From a virus: a DNA stretch of 23,120 bases. Positions 5,066-12,532 of the stretch are shown here, piece after piece (the first letter of the stretch is position 1; the number at the start of each line of letters is the position of its first letter). Both the position numbers and the translations under genes were made by a program. Where the stretch lies: IMG/VR virus record IMGVR_UViG_3300025687_004884, positions 1-23,120 of that record, one strand, 5' to 3'. Under the pieces are notes generated by a model. It was not told the DNA's origin. It worked only from the letters and a program-made list of their open reading frames with translations, and made no database searches.

Positions 5066-5350
5066 ATGTTTGATTGGCAACAAGTCGCAATCCAGGTTCC
5101 AGGCATGGCCGTTTTAGCGATGATCGTTTGGTTCTTCCTTCGACACGTTCGCGCGGCCGGTAACGATTTCCGCGACAGCCTGGACGACCAACACAATTTG
5201 GTTTCGTCGTGCGTCGATCGATTGTGCGAAACGCACGAAAAAACGGTCGGGGCATTGGATCGCAATACGGAAATGTTTGGGCGTGTCGAATCGCGATTGG
5301 ATCAATTGACGTTGATCGAATCAAAACGCATGGAAAACGATCGGGCGTGA
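5066..5350 (+). CDS. holin-like single-pass membrane protein with coiled coil (94 residues)
   Basis: One membrane segment (about residues 8-25, AIQVPGMAVLAMIVWFFL), a basic HVRA flank, then a long polar helix likely to form a coiled coil. The size and layout match small phage membrane proteins of the BhlA/XhlA kind, which act as holins or holin helpers. The start at 5066 comes two bases after the preceding stop. The GGGGGC just upstream is a weak ribosome site, which fits translational coupling. The longer open frame from 4937 is a shadow of the lipoprotein gene. The holin call rests on topology and context only. An i-spanin-like partner for the neighbouring lipoprotein is the alternative. 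Confidence 0.55.
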   Translation: MFDWQQVAIQVPGMAVLAMIVWFFLRHVRAAGNDFRDSLDDQHNLVSSCVDRLCETHEKTVGALDRNTEMFGRVESRLDQLTLIESKRMENDRA

Positions 5351-5351
5351 A

Positions 5352-5726
5352 ATGGCGAAAAGTGTTCACAATGACGTGATCGACGCCGCGTTGGATTACG
5401 TCAAAACAAATTGTACGCGTTTGACGTTGTGTTCCGCCGAACCAACGACGTTCGCCGAAGCGAATTCAACATTCGCCCTTGCCGACGTGACCGTCGACGC
5501 GACCGATTTCACAATTGGCGACGGCGACGTGTCCGGCCGAAAACTAACAATCGCAGAACAATTATCGTTCGCCGTCGACGTGACCGGAACGGCGACACAC
5601 GTCGCGTTGTTGGACGTGTTGAATTCTAAATTGCTTTATGTCACGACGACAACGTCGACCGCGTTGACGGCAAGTCGAAGCGTTAATTTGTTGACATTTG
5701 ATATCGAAATTCTCAAACCATCATAA
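5352..5726 (+). CDS. small phage structural protein of conserved type (124 residues)
   Basis: A beta-rich, Thr/Ala/Asp-rich protein opening with MAKSVHNDVIDAALDYVKTN. Similar short proteins, with a 'DALDYIKTN...LCSAEPTT' opening and a 'GTATHVAL...LLYVTT' middle, are common near tail-fibre genes of environmental phages. I know of no proven function. The start is one base after the previous stop, so translation is probably coupled. It still uses native GAC/ACG/TCG codons, unlike the genes that follow, so the composition change lies between this gene and 5739. Confidence 0.65.
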   Translation: MAKSVHNDVIDAALDYVKTNCTRLTLCSAEPTTFAEANSTFALADVTVDATDFTIGDGDVSGRKLTIAEQLSFAVDVTGTATHVALLDVLNSKLLYVTTTTSTALTASRSVNLLTFDIEILKPS

Positions 5727-5738
5727 GGGAAATAAACC

Positions 5739-6032
5739 ATGGGTAATCTCTCAAACTACGAATCAAACGAAATCGGTCAGGCTCGCATGGAAATCCTTCG
5801 TGGGCATGGTGAAGCTGCAAAAAGTATCGTACAGCAGATGTATTCGATTGCTGTGGAGTACAACAATTACCGAAACAGCCTAAGCGGAGATCCTGAAGAT
5901 ATCGCCTACAGTGATTCCGCTCTGACCTATATGGTTGGCGAATTGCAACCAATCCTCGGCAATCTATCGGCAGAAGAAAAGGCTTGGTTGGATTTGGTCT
6001 TAGATGGTCTGGGTTATCAGCCGAAGGTGTAG
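5739..6032 (+). CDS. hypothetical helical protein in the imported block (97 residues)
   Basis: Not recognised. Mostly helical and acidic, with no membrane segment. A good AAGGG ribosome site precedes the ATG. Its codons differ from the genes on the left: all Asp codons I read are GAT, Gln is mainly CAG, and GCT, AGT and CTG appear often. It is the first gene of the block with foreign codon use (5739 to about 8690). Its place directly before the fibre genes suggests a role in fibre attachment, assembly or regulation, but that is inference. Confidence 0.6.
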   Translation: MGNLSNYESNEIGQARMEILRGHGEAAKSIVQQMYSIAVEYNNYRNSLSGDPEDIAYSDSALTYMVGELQPILGNLSAEEKAWLDLVLDGLGYQPKV

Positions 6033-6041
6033 AGGTAAGTA

Positions 6042-7382
6042 ATGACGACACCAAACGGTGCGATTGTTTTTAATGCGAGTACAGGCGACGACGCTGCTGC
6101 TAGTGGTCTTGGACCTGCAACGGCTCAGACTGGCAGCGGTGCGTCCACCGATGGAACGGCAGTTGTAACAGGCATTACAACCACTGGAGTATCGGCTGGT
6201 GATTTGCTTTGGGTGCAGACTGCGAGTGGTCGTCAGTTTTCTATCATTGCCAGTGTCGACAGTGGTACGCAGGTAACTTGCGACGATACGTTTGCTCTTG
6301 GTTCTGGTCAGACCTGGGCCATTGGTGGTAAAAGGGCGACGTTTGAGAACGCAAGTAGTAGGCAGCTATTTCAGGATGTGAAAGCGGCGATGGTTATTGA
6401 GACTGAAACGGATCAGTCTGTAACGTCGATGATTTCTATCTTAACTGTCGCAGGTTCGTATAACGATGGTTTCATAGTGCTTCGAGGTGACAGTGCTTCA
6501 ACGCAAAGGGTTTTTAACTCTTCTGCTCTTTCACCATGTATCGGCGGAAATGGTGACTGGTCGAGATGGCGGTTTGAAAACTTAAAGTTTACAAATTCGT
6601 ACTCTGGCACTAAAACATCAGCCGCAACAGGAATACGATTTCGAGGGTCGGCGTTTTTTTGTGTAAATTGCATTTTTGGTGATTCTACTAATCAGTTGTA
6701 TACGTCGGTTTATAGGTATGACTCCACAGCCGCAGTTAAGATGTTCCGATGCGTTATTGAAAATTGCACTGGTCCCGGAATCCCTGTTGATAGCGTAAAT
6801 TATAACCCGACCCTTATTGGCTGCATCATTCGCAACAACGCTTTACATGGATGCTCAGTTCATACTGGGACAATAACTGGTTGCTTAATTTATGGGAACG
6901 GCGGTCATGGAATAATTACAGCCAACAATTCAACTTGGTATGGAACGATTAAGGGCAATGTAATATACGGCAATTCAGGAGACGGGGTTAATTTCAGCAG
7001 CACAACGAGAGCATTTTCAGCCTACGTCATTGAAAACAATATTATCTCTGAAAATACTGGGTATGGCGTTGGTGGTGCTTTGGCTGGCTCGAATGATTAC
7101 GGAGCGTTTGTTGATTGTAATGCCTTTTACAGCAATACATCTGGCAATTATCAGAATCTAACCAGTGGACCCAATGACATCACCCTGACAGCCGATCCAT
7201 TCACCGATGCAGCCGCTGACGATTTCACAATCAACGAAACATCCGGTGGCGGTGCTGACCTGCGAACTAAGGCGGTAACACTCGGTTCTACCGAGACTCG
7301 CCCATTCCGTTGGCTGGACGTTTCTACCGGCGGCGGTTCATCTACCCCAGCGGCAGCGGTTCGACACACGAGGTTGAAGTGA
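6042..7382 (+). CDS. right-handed beta-helix tail fibre or tailspike protein (446 residues)
   Basis: The N-terminal 100 or so residues are small-residue-rich and beta-like (GDDAAASGLGPATAQTG). From about residue 160 to 370 there are repeated rungs with N-G-x-G and I-x-x-N patterns, such as CIIRNNALHGCSVH, CLIYGNGGHGI and NVIYGNSGDGVNF. These are typical of a pectate-lyase-like parallel beta-helix. In phages this fold forms trimeric tailspikes that bind or cut surface polysaccharides. I cannot identify catalytic residues. It has a GAGG ribosome site. It ends in VRHTRLK, and the next protein ends in PKHTRL, a shared terminal motif. Codon use is non-native. A host-surface adhesin is the best reading. 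Confidence 0.75.
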   Translation: MTTPNGAIVFNASTGDDAAASGLGPATAQTGSGASTDGTAVVTGITTTGVSAGDLLWVQTASGRQFSIIASVDSGTQVTCDDTFALGSGQTWAIGGKRATFENASSRQLFQDVKAAMVIETETDQSVTSMISILTVAGSYNDGFIVLRGDSASTQRVFNSSALSPCIGGNGDWSRWRFENLKFTNSYSGTKTSAATGIRFRGSAFFCVNCIFGDSTNQLYTSVYRYDSTAAVKMFRCVIENCTGPGIPVDSVNYNPTLIGCIIRNNALHGCSVHTGTITGCLIYGNGGHGIITANNSTWYGTIKGNVIYGNSGDGVNFSSTTRAFSAYVIENNIISENTGYGVGGALAGSNDYGAFVDCNAFYSNTSGNYQNLTSGPNDITLTADPFTDAAADDFTINETSGGGADLRTKAVTLGSTETRPFRWLDVSTGGGSSTPAAAVRHTRLK

Positions 7383-7383
7383 T

Positions 7384-8217
7384 ATGACATGGACAGATAT
7401 GACAGCCCTGACGGGTCTGGTTGCATGGTATAAGCCTGAGACTCTTGCGGCATCATATGCCAACGGTGATCCCATTGATACATGGGCAGATAGTAGCGGC
7501 AATGGCTACGATTTAACCGGCACAACAACCACCAGACCACTTGCGGCGGCTAGTGCGATTAACGGTTATATGGCGGCTGACTTTGATGGGACTGATGATG
7601 TTATGTCTAGTGCGTCGTACACGCACAGCGGGAATATTGTTGTTGCTATGGTCTTTAATCTCGATGCAATGAAAGATTATAACACTATTATAAGTATCCA
7701 CAACAGTGCAACGCCTGCTTATCCGCCCTACTACTATTCTGTTTTCTCGTATGCTAATCAAGATTTCGCTGTAGTTTTAAACGATGGCTCTAGCAGGTAT
7801 TGGGTTGGCAATTCCGCCTTTGGGGGAACTCCAACGGCAGCGAGTACAAACTACATCGCAGTCGGTTCGTTCTCCGCCATTGGCATGCTATTAAGGACCA
7901 ACGGTGAACAAAGCAGGTGGAAACGTAATTTAAGCACTAATCCAGCAAGTCCATCGGGAACTGCCTACATTCATTTGGGAACAACAGGACTTTCTGGTGA
8001 TTTTTTAAATGGAAAGCTGGCTGAAGTGATTATTTGGACGCCAACATCGGATTACACCGAAGTTCCTTGGGTTGAAGGTTACCTTGCCGACAAATACGGC
8101 ATCACGCTAGTTGATGGGCATTTATTCAAAAATGCAGCACCAGAAAACGCACCAACGACCTACAACGCCGCAGGCTCAACAAGCTACGCACTTCCACCAA
8201 AACACACTCGCTTATAG
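7384..8217 (+). CDS. LamG/ConA-like lectin domain tail protein (277 residues)
   Basis: Residues 12-70 (LVAWYKPETL, TWADSSGNGYDLT, then a GYMAADFDGTDDVM stretch) match the start of concanavalin A-like LamG domains common in phage adhesins. Beta-strands continue through a FNGKLAEVIIW-like segment (here FLNGKLAEVIIW) and a YLADKYGI motif near 245, which usually closes such domains. It probably binds glycans on the host surface. The C-terminal 40 residues are a low-complexity linker ending in KHTRL, like the preceding beta-helix protein. It starts one base after the previous stop. Codon use is non-native. No enzyme motif is seen. Confidence 0.75.
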   Translation: MTWTDMTALTGLVAWYKPETLAASYANGDPIDTWADSSGNGYDLTGTTTTRPLAAASAINGYMAADFDGTDDVMSSASYTHSGNIVVAMVFNLDAMKDYNTIISIHNSATPAYPPYYYSVFSYANQDFAVVLNDGSSRYWVGNSAFGGTPTAASTNYIAVGSFSAIGMLLRTNGEQSRWKRNLSTNPASPSGTAYIHLGTTGLSGDFLNGKLAEVIIWTPTSDYTEVPWVEGYLADKYGITLVDGHLFKNAAPENAPTTYNAAGSTSYALPPKHTRL

Positions 8218-8229
8218 GAATCGAGGACC

Positions 8230-9333
8230 ATGGCAACTTCCGGGGCCTATAAAAATTCAGAGTATACTTTCAATTTCTCTTTTACCAAGGCGTCAGACCC
8301 GACAGCGTTTTTTACTGGGACGTTTTTAACGTCAGAAGTGAAAGTAGTGACGCGAGATGGTGGTACAACTAATGCGGCAACTAACATTGCATCGGCACCA
8401 AGCCATGAGGGGAATGGCGTTTACGAAATTAACCTGACGGCAAGTGAGATGAACCATGATGAAATCATGATTGTTCTCGTACCCTCGTCAGCCGATGTTG
8501 TTCCCGAGTCGATTAGCATCGTCACAGAGCCAACGCCGTCAGATATTCTGGAAGTAGCAAGCTCTACGGTTAGCGGCGTTGCAGATTTCAAGGCTACTGG
8601 ATTCAGTACGTTTAACCCTGCTACTGATACGGTTGCCAACGTTTCGTCGGTCGCCAGCGTTTCCGGTTCAGTTGGTTCCATTTCGGGCGTAACGTTCCCG
8701 ACTAACTTTTCCGACCTAGCAATTTCCGCGACCACCGGACGCGTTACGGTGGGAACCAATGCCGACAAAACGGGTTATTCGCTTTCACAATCATTCCCGG
8801 CCAACTTTGCGGATTTAGAAATCACGGCGTCGACTGGTCGTGTTTCGACTGGGACGAATTACGACAAAACGGGTTATTCGCTTTCGCAAACGTTTCCAAC
8901 GAACTTTGCCGACTTGTCGATTTCCGCCACGACAGGACGCGTTGACGTCGGTTCTATGGCCGCCGACACAATAACGGCGTCGGCGATCGCGGCGGACGCG
9001 GTAACGGAATTACAAAACGGCGTCGCAACGGCGGCCGCGTTATCGTCAGCCGCGGCGGAAATTTCGGCCATTCTCGCCGATACCGGAACCGACGGCGTTG
9101 TGATTAGTAGTGCGACAGCGAACGCAATCGCCGACGCGATTTTGTCGCGTAACGTTTCGAATACCGAAGCGACGGCCGCCGAACACACGTTGACAACGAT
9201 CGTTCTTGCGATTCTCGAATCGGCACGAACGACAACCGATTGGAATATTTACAGAACCAACGGTTCGACCGTTCACGCGGCAAAATCAATTTCAACTGAC
9301 GCGGCAGCCCTTCCGGTCGTGGGTGTTTCATGA
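8230..9333 (+). CDS. repeat-containing tail fibre protein, mosaic (367 residues)
   Basis: The first 100 residues form a beta-sandwich-like domain (NFSFTKASD, VTRDGGTTN, GVYEINLTASEMN) often found at the start of phage fibre or receptor-binding proteins. Residues 156-240 hold three 33-residue repeats (FPxNFxDLxIxxxTGRVxVGTNxDKTGYSLSQ), and a long Ala/Thr-rich helical part follows. The C-terminal third (about 250-367) resembles the stalk of marine phage fibres. The gene is mosaic: the first half uses the foreign codons of the block at 5739-8217, and the part after the repeats uses native GAC/TCG/ACG/GCG codons. This suggests recombination within the repeats. The stop overlaps the next ATG (ATGA). 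Confidence 0.75.
   Translation: MATSGAYKNSEYTFNFSFTKASDPTAFFTGTFLTSEVKVVTRDGGTTNAATNIASAPSHEGNGVYEINLTASEMNHDEIMIVLVPSSADVVPESISIVTEPTPSDILEVASSTVSGVADFKATGFSTFNPATDTVANVSSVASVSGSVGSISGVTFPTNFSDLAISATTGRVTVGTNADKTGYSLSQSFPANFADLEITASTGRVSTGTNYDKTGYSLSQTFPTNFADLSISATTGRVDVGSMAADTITASAIAADAVTELQNGVATAAALSSAAAEISAILADTGTDGVVISSATANAIADAILSRNVSNTEATAAEHTLTTIVLAILESARTTTDWNIYRTNGSTVHAAKSISTDAAALPVVGVS
8695..8949 (+). repeat. three 99-nt tandem repeats in the fibre gene
   Basis: Copies begin at 8695, 8794 and 8893 (33 codons each; the third is partial). A 24-base string containing ACAAAACGGGTTATTCG is identical at 8763-8786 and 8862-8885. The repeats make the gene prone to unequal crossing-over and give homology for swapping fibre ends. 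The composition change in the window falls in this stretch. Confidence 0.8.
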
Positions 9334-9566
9334 TTTTTTTTGAAATCGTCAAGGGTTGGTTTTCGTCGACGACTGTCGCGACGGACGTTCCGACCGACGA
9401 CGCGACACAACAACACACAATCGAAAACGTGACCGTCGTTCGATTGTTTAGCGAACAACCGAAACGAACGTTGTTCGATGGAGTCTTTCAAAACACCGCG
9501 TTCGACGAATTGGAAAAAAACACCGCGTTTGACGACGTCGCCCAGGTAACACTTTTTGAGGAATAG
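9330..9566 (+). CDS. small protein with nine-residue TxFD repeats (78 residues)
   Basis: Not recognised. The N-terminus (MIFFEIVKGWF) is hydrophobic, and a Thr/Asp-rich linker follows. From residue 38 there are five units of nine residues, each with a hydrophobic-Phe pair: RLFS, TLFD, TAFD, TAFD, TLFE. The regular period suggests a small beta-solenoid or a set of short linear binding motifs. It overlaps the fibre gene by ATGA and uses native codons. Its place between the fibre and the large terminase fits a fibre-associated or virion protein. I know no family for it. Confidence 0.6.
   Translation: MIFFEIVKGWFSSTTVATDVPTDDATQQHTIENVTVVRLFSEQPKRTLFDGVFQNTAFDELEKNTAFDDVAQVTLFEE
9441..9563 (+). 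repeat. 27-nt repeat units encoding TxFD motifs
   Basis: About four and a half units of 27 bases. The third and fourth share AACACCGCGTTYGACGA almost exactly (near 9491-9509 and 9518-9536), and the outer ones are diverged. The DNA repeat matches the nine-residue protein period, which points to internal duplication. Confidence 0.65.
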
Positions 9567-9571
9567 AAACA

Positions 9572-9952
9572 ATGCCGCGTTTGCTAATCCAACGCCCGGT
9601 TTTGTCGATCGGCGACACCGATTTGTTTTCGGTCGATTTATCGCGTCGGCTCGATTCGGCCGAAACGTTGACGTCGCCGACCGTGATTGAAGTGGACGAA
9701 GACGGCGACGCAATAACCGGCGGCGAATTGACCATCGCCGACGTTGCCGTTTCAACTGTCGCATACAACGACGAAAACAACTACGACGCCAACGGGAACG
9801 CGACAACGGTCGGCATTGGGAAAGCGGTCCAATTTACCGTGTCGACGTCGCAAACGCTTCCGGGCGTCAAATACGCGTTGTTAACAGTCAATTCGACCGG
9901 TGGCAGTATCGCCAGGACGTTGGAACGCATGATAAAAATCGAGTTTAAATAA
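9572..9952 (+). CDS. small Ig-like tail or fibre-adaptor protein (126 residues)
   Basis: A beta-rich single domain. It opens with a D-x-S-x-x-L-D-S-x-E-T-x-T-S pattern (SVDLSRRLDSAETLTSPTV). It then has an acidic loop and a GKAVQFTVS...GVKYALLTVNSTGG segment, and ends with basic-hydrophobic alternation (RTLERMIKIEF). This order resembles the short fibre-tail adaptor proteins of siphoviruses, which have one Ig-like fold per gene. The match is by pattern only. A GAGG ribosome site lies upstream. The stop overlaps the terminase start (TAATG). An uncharacterised virion protein is the alternative. Confidence 0.5.
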   Translation: MPRLLIQRPVLSIGDTDLFSVDLSRRLDSAETLTSPTVIEVDEDGDAITGGELTIADVAVSTVAYNDENNYDANGNATTVGIGKAVQFTVSTSQTLPGVKYALLTVNSTGGSIARTLERMIKIEFK

Positions 9953-12018
9953 TGGACACGACCGGCGCCGCATACGAACGACACCGCGAAAAAATGGCGT
10001 TGCGACAACGCGACGCCCGCGCAAAAGCCGCCGAAATTGGACCGCTTCCGGAAGTGGTCGACCCGGATCGCCGGCAGCGTTGCCGGGAATCGTTGCGGGA
10101 ATTTGCCGAAACGTATCGCCCGGAAGCGTTTTCGCTTGGTTGGTCGGAAGACCATTTAAGAATCCTGGAACGCTTCGAAACGACGGTTCGCGACGGCGGT
10201 TTGTTCGCGTTAGCTATGCCGCGTGGATCGGGAAAAACGACGATTACAATCACGGCGGCTTTGTGGGCGTTGCTTTACGGTTTCCGAAATTGGGTTTGTT
10301 TGGTCGGGGCGACCGGTCCGAAGGCGGCCGCGCTTTTGAAGTCGATTAAAACCGAATTGCGTTTCAATCCGTTGTTGCTTCAGGATTTCCCCGAAACTTG
10401 CCACCCGATTGCACGACTTGAAGGGAAAGCGATTCGGGCGAACGCCCAAACGCTGGACGGCGTCGAAACGAACATTGAATGGCTCGCCGAATCGTTGACG
10501 TTTCCGACGGTCGCCGATTCGCCGTCGTCCGGTGCGGTTGTTACGGTGGCAGGTATTACGGGCGACATTCGCGGCCAGCAAAAAACGCTTTCCGACGGCC
10601 GCGTGATTCGGCCGGATTTCGTGATCGGCGACGACGTCCAAACGCGCGAGTCGGCGAAGTCGCGGCAACAAACCGACGATCGTTTGGCGATCATTCACGG
10701 TGATATTTTGGGCCTTGGCGGTCCAGGCGTCAAAATGTCGGGCGTGTTTCCGATTACGGTGATCCAACGCGGCGACGTGGCCGAACGATTGTTGGACACG
10801 GAAACGTCGCCGGAATTCCACGGCGAACGAACACGGCTTTTGTACGGCATGCCGACGAACATGTCGTTGTGGAACAAGTACAGCGAAATTCGCGACGCGG
10901 ATTTCCGAAATGGCGGCGATGGATCGGTCGCGACGGAATTCTATCGGGAAAACCGGGCCGACATGGAGGTCGGTTGTCGCGCCGCGTGGGACGACCGACA
11001 CAATCCCGACGAAATCAGCGGAATACAACACGCATTGAATTTGTATTTCCGCGACGAAGGGGCGTTCTGGGCCGAGTTCCAAAACGAACCGATCCAAACG
11101 GCCGCCGACGATTTAATTTCCGAAGACGAAATAACAGAACGCGTTCACGCGTACAAACGCGGCATCGTTCCCGACGAAGCCGACATGGTCACGGCTTTCG
11201 TTGACGTCCAAAAACAAATGTTGTTCTATTGCGTGACCGCGTGGCGAAAAGATTTCACCGGGTACGTCATCGACTACGGCGGATTCCCCGACCAGCAAAC
11301 GACCAACTTTCGATATCAACAAGCAAAACAAACGTTGTCGAAACGTTGGCCGGGTGAATCGTTGGAAGTGACGTTGACGCGCGGTTTAAATGAATTGATT
11401 AACGGTCTGTGCGGCCGGTCATGGACAACGCCGACAGGAACCGAACTTTCGATCGAACGCGTTTTGATCGACGCGAACTGGGGTTTGTCGCGGAATATCG
11501 TTTACGAATTCGCCCGACGTTCGCAACATAAAGCGATCATTTTTCCGTCGCATGGAAAAGGCGTCGGGGCGTCCGCCGAACCGTTAAACGCGAAACACGT
11601 CAAAAAGGCGGGCCGGTCGGTCGGTTTACATTGGAGGGTCGACAAAAGCCGCGACGCGCCGAACAGGTACGTTGTCTACGACACAAATCATTGGAAGTCG
11701 TTCTGTTTTGCCCGGCTCGGGACCGAACCTGGAACGTCGTCCAGTTTGACGTTATACGAAGCGACGCCGCGAACGCACAAAACATTTGCCCGACACCTTA
11801 AAAGCGAATATCCGGTCACGGTCGAAGGTCGTGGCCGCACCGTCGACGAATGGAAAACCCGCGCGGATTTGGCCGACAACCATTGGTTCGATTGTTTGGT
11901 CGGAACGTGCGTCGCGGCTTCGGTCCAGGGTTGCAACTTGACCGACAAAACGAAAACGATTTTCGGTTCGAATTCTGCACCGAAGCGAAAACGCAAACGT
12001 CGAAACGTGAGTTTTTAA
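9952..12018 (+). CDS. terL: terminase large subunit (DNA packaging ATPase and nuclease)
   Basis: A 688-residue motor protein that pumps phage DNA into the prohead and cuts the concatemer. Walker A is MPRGSGKTT (residues 89-97, Lys95). Walker B is FVIGDD (223-228), followed by a QTRES coupling-type segment. The RNase H-like nuclease acids are candidates at Asp418 (AFVDVQ), Asp507 (VLIDANW) and Asp647 (HWFDCLVG). The VDVQ motif, HWFD ending and length fit the lambda gpA-like branch better than the shorter T4 or HK97 types. The Lys/Arg-rich tail (KRKRKRR) may contact DNA. No small terminase gene is recognisable nearby. A gpW homologue and portal follow, as in lambda. Long antisense open frames over this gene are composition shadows. 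Confidence 0.95.
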   Translation: MDTTGAAYERHREKMALRQRDARAKAAEIGPLPEVVDPDRRQRCRESLREFAETYRPEAFSLGWSEDHLRILERFETTVRDGGLFALAMPRGSGKTTITITAALWALLYGFRNWVCLVGATGPKAAALLKSIKTELRFNPLLLQDFPETCHPIARLEGKAIRANAQTLDGVETNIEWLAESLTFPTVADSPSSGAVVTVAGITGDIRGQQKTLSDGRVIRPDFVIGDDVQTRESAKSRQQTDDRLAIIHGDILGLGGPGVKMSGVFPITVIQRGDVAERLLDTETSPEFHGERTRLLYGMPTNMSLWNKYSEIRDADFRNGGDGSVATEFYRENRADMEVGCRAAWDDRHNPDEISGIQHALNLYFRDEGAFWAEFQNEPIQTAADDLISEDEITERVHAYKRGIVPDEADMVTAFVDVQKQMLFYCVTAWRKDFTGYVIDYGGFPDQQTTNFRYQQAKQTLSKRWPGESLEVTLTRGLNELINGLCGRSWTTPTGTELSIERVLIDANWGLSRNIVYEFARRSQHKAIIFPSHGKGVGASAEPLNAKHVKKAGRSVGLHWRVDKSRDAPNRYVVYDTNHWKSFCFARLGTEPGTSSSLTLYEATPRTHKTFARHLKSEYPVTVEGRGRTVDEWKTRADLADNHWFDCLVGTCVAASVQGCNLTDKTKTIFGSNSAPKRKRKRRNVSF

Positions 12019-12019
12019 C

Positions 12020-12250
12020 ATGGCAAAACGTAAGCGAAAACAAACCGAAACGCCCGTCGTAGTTTCGGAAATCAAACCGTGTCCGCATTGTGGGAAAACG
12101 GACGGCTTTTTAAAGACACGCGGCGCGTATCTTGAACGAACTTGCGTCGCCTCCGGCATCCATTTGAAGTTTTACCGGTCAAGGTGCAAGGCGTGCGATT
12201 GTGTAGTGATCGAACGCGTCGAAAAAAAAATGACAGAAACCGGCGTGTAA
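12020..12250 (+). CDS. zinc-ribbon protein next to the terminase (76 residues)
   Basis: A small basic protein (MAKRKRKQTE opening) with Cys21-x2-Cys24 (CPHCG) and Cys56-x2-Cys59 (CKACD), a typical zinc ribbon, plus extra Cys at 42 and 61. It starts one base after the terminase stop. Such genes often sit beside terminases in environmental phages. It could bind DNA during packaging (a small-terminase helper) or act as a late regulator. The sequence does not decide. The repeated promoter-like element lies directly after its stop. Confidence 0.7.
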   Translation: MAKRKRKQTETPVVVSEIKPCPHCGKTDGFLKTRGAYLERTCVASGIHLKFYRSRCKACDCVVIERVEKKMTETGV

Positions 12251-12251
12251 A

Positions 12252-12289
12252 TGTCCAAAATTGTCTGATTTTGGCAACTATACAAACAA
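12252..12289 (+). promoter_or_regulatory. repeated promoter-like element, copy 2
   Basis: TGTCC, 15 bases, then TGGCAACTATACAAACAA (12272-12289), identical in core and spacing to 2651-2688. It fills the 51-base gap between the zinc-ribbon gene and the gpW-like gene, the point where capsid genes begin. If TATACA is the -10 box, the RNA starts only about ten bases before the GGGGGAAA ribosome site. It would give the head and tail genes an extra, stronger transcript. Confidence 0.6.
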
Positions 12290-12301
12290 CGGGGGAAATC
12301 C

Positions 12302-12532
12302 ATGGCGTCGGAATTTAGGCAAAAACGACTTGCGCACGCGAAACGCATGGTTGACGCGATCGAGGAACAATTGGCGACGGGCGTCGGAATTGTAAACGTA
12401 AACGTCGACGGAATGTCGGTCACGTTCAATCGCGAAAAGGCGTTCGAAGAATTGCAGAAGTGGTCGAAACTGGTCATCCGCCTAAGCCGCACCAAATCCC
12501 GTACGTCGGCCATTCGATTGGATAACGCATGA
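12302..12532 (+). CDS. gpW-like head-tail connector (76 residues)
   Basis: Size and pattern match lambda gpW (68 residues): an N-terminal helix (RLAHAKRMVDAIEEQLATG), a two-strand hairpin (GIVNVNVDGMSVTFN), then a second helix (KAFEELQKWSKLVIRL) and a basic tail. gpW binds the portal vertex after packaging and prepares tail joining. Position between terminase and portal is exactly as in lambda. A strong GGGGGAAA ribosome site stands three bases from the ATG. The stop overlaps the portal start (ATGA). Confidence 0.75.
   Translation: MASEFRQKRLAHAKRMVDAIEEQLATGVGIVNVNVDGMSVTFNREKAFEELQKWSKLVIRLSRTKSRTSAIRLDNA

Noticed and set aside
10210-11097. 295-residue open frame on the minus strand inside the terminase gene
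   Set aside because: It has no ribosome site or protein-like motifs. It is a shadow caused by the strong codon bias of the terminase gene.
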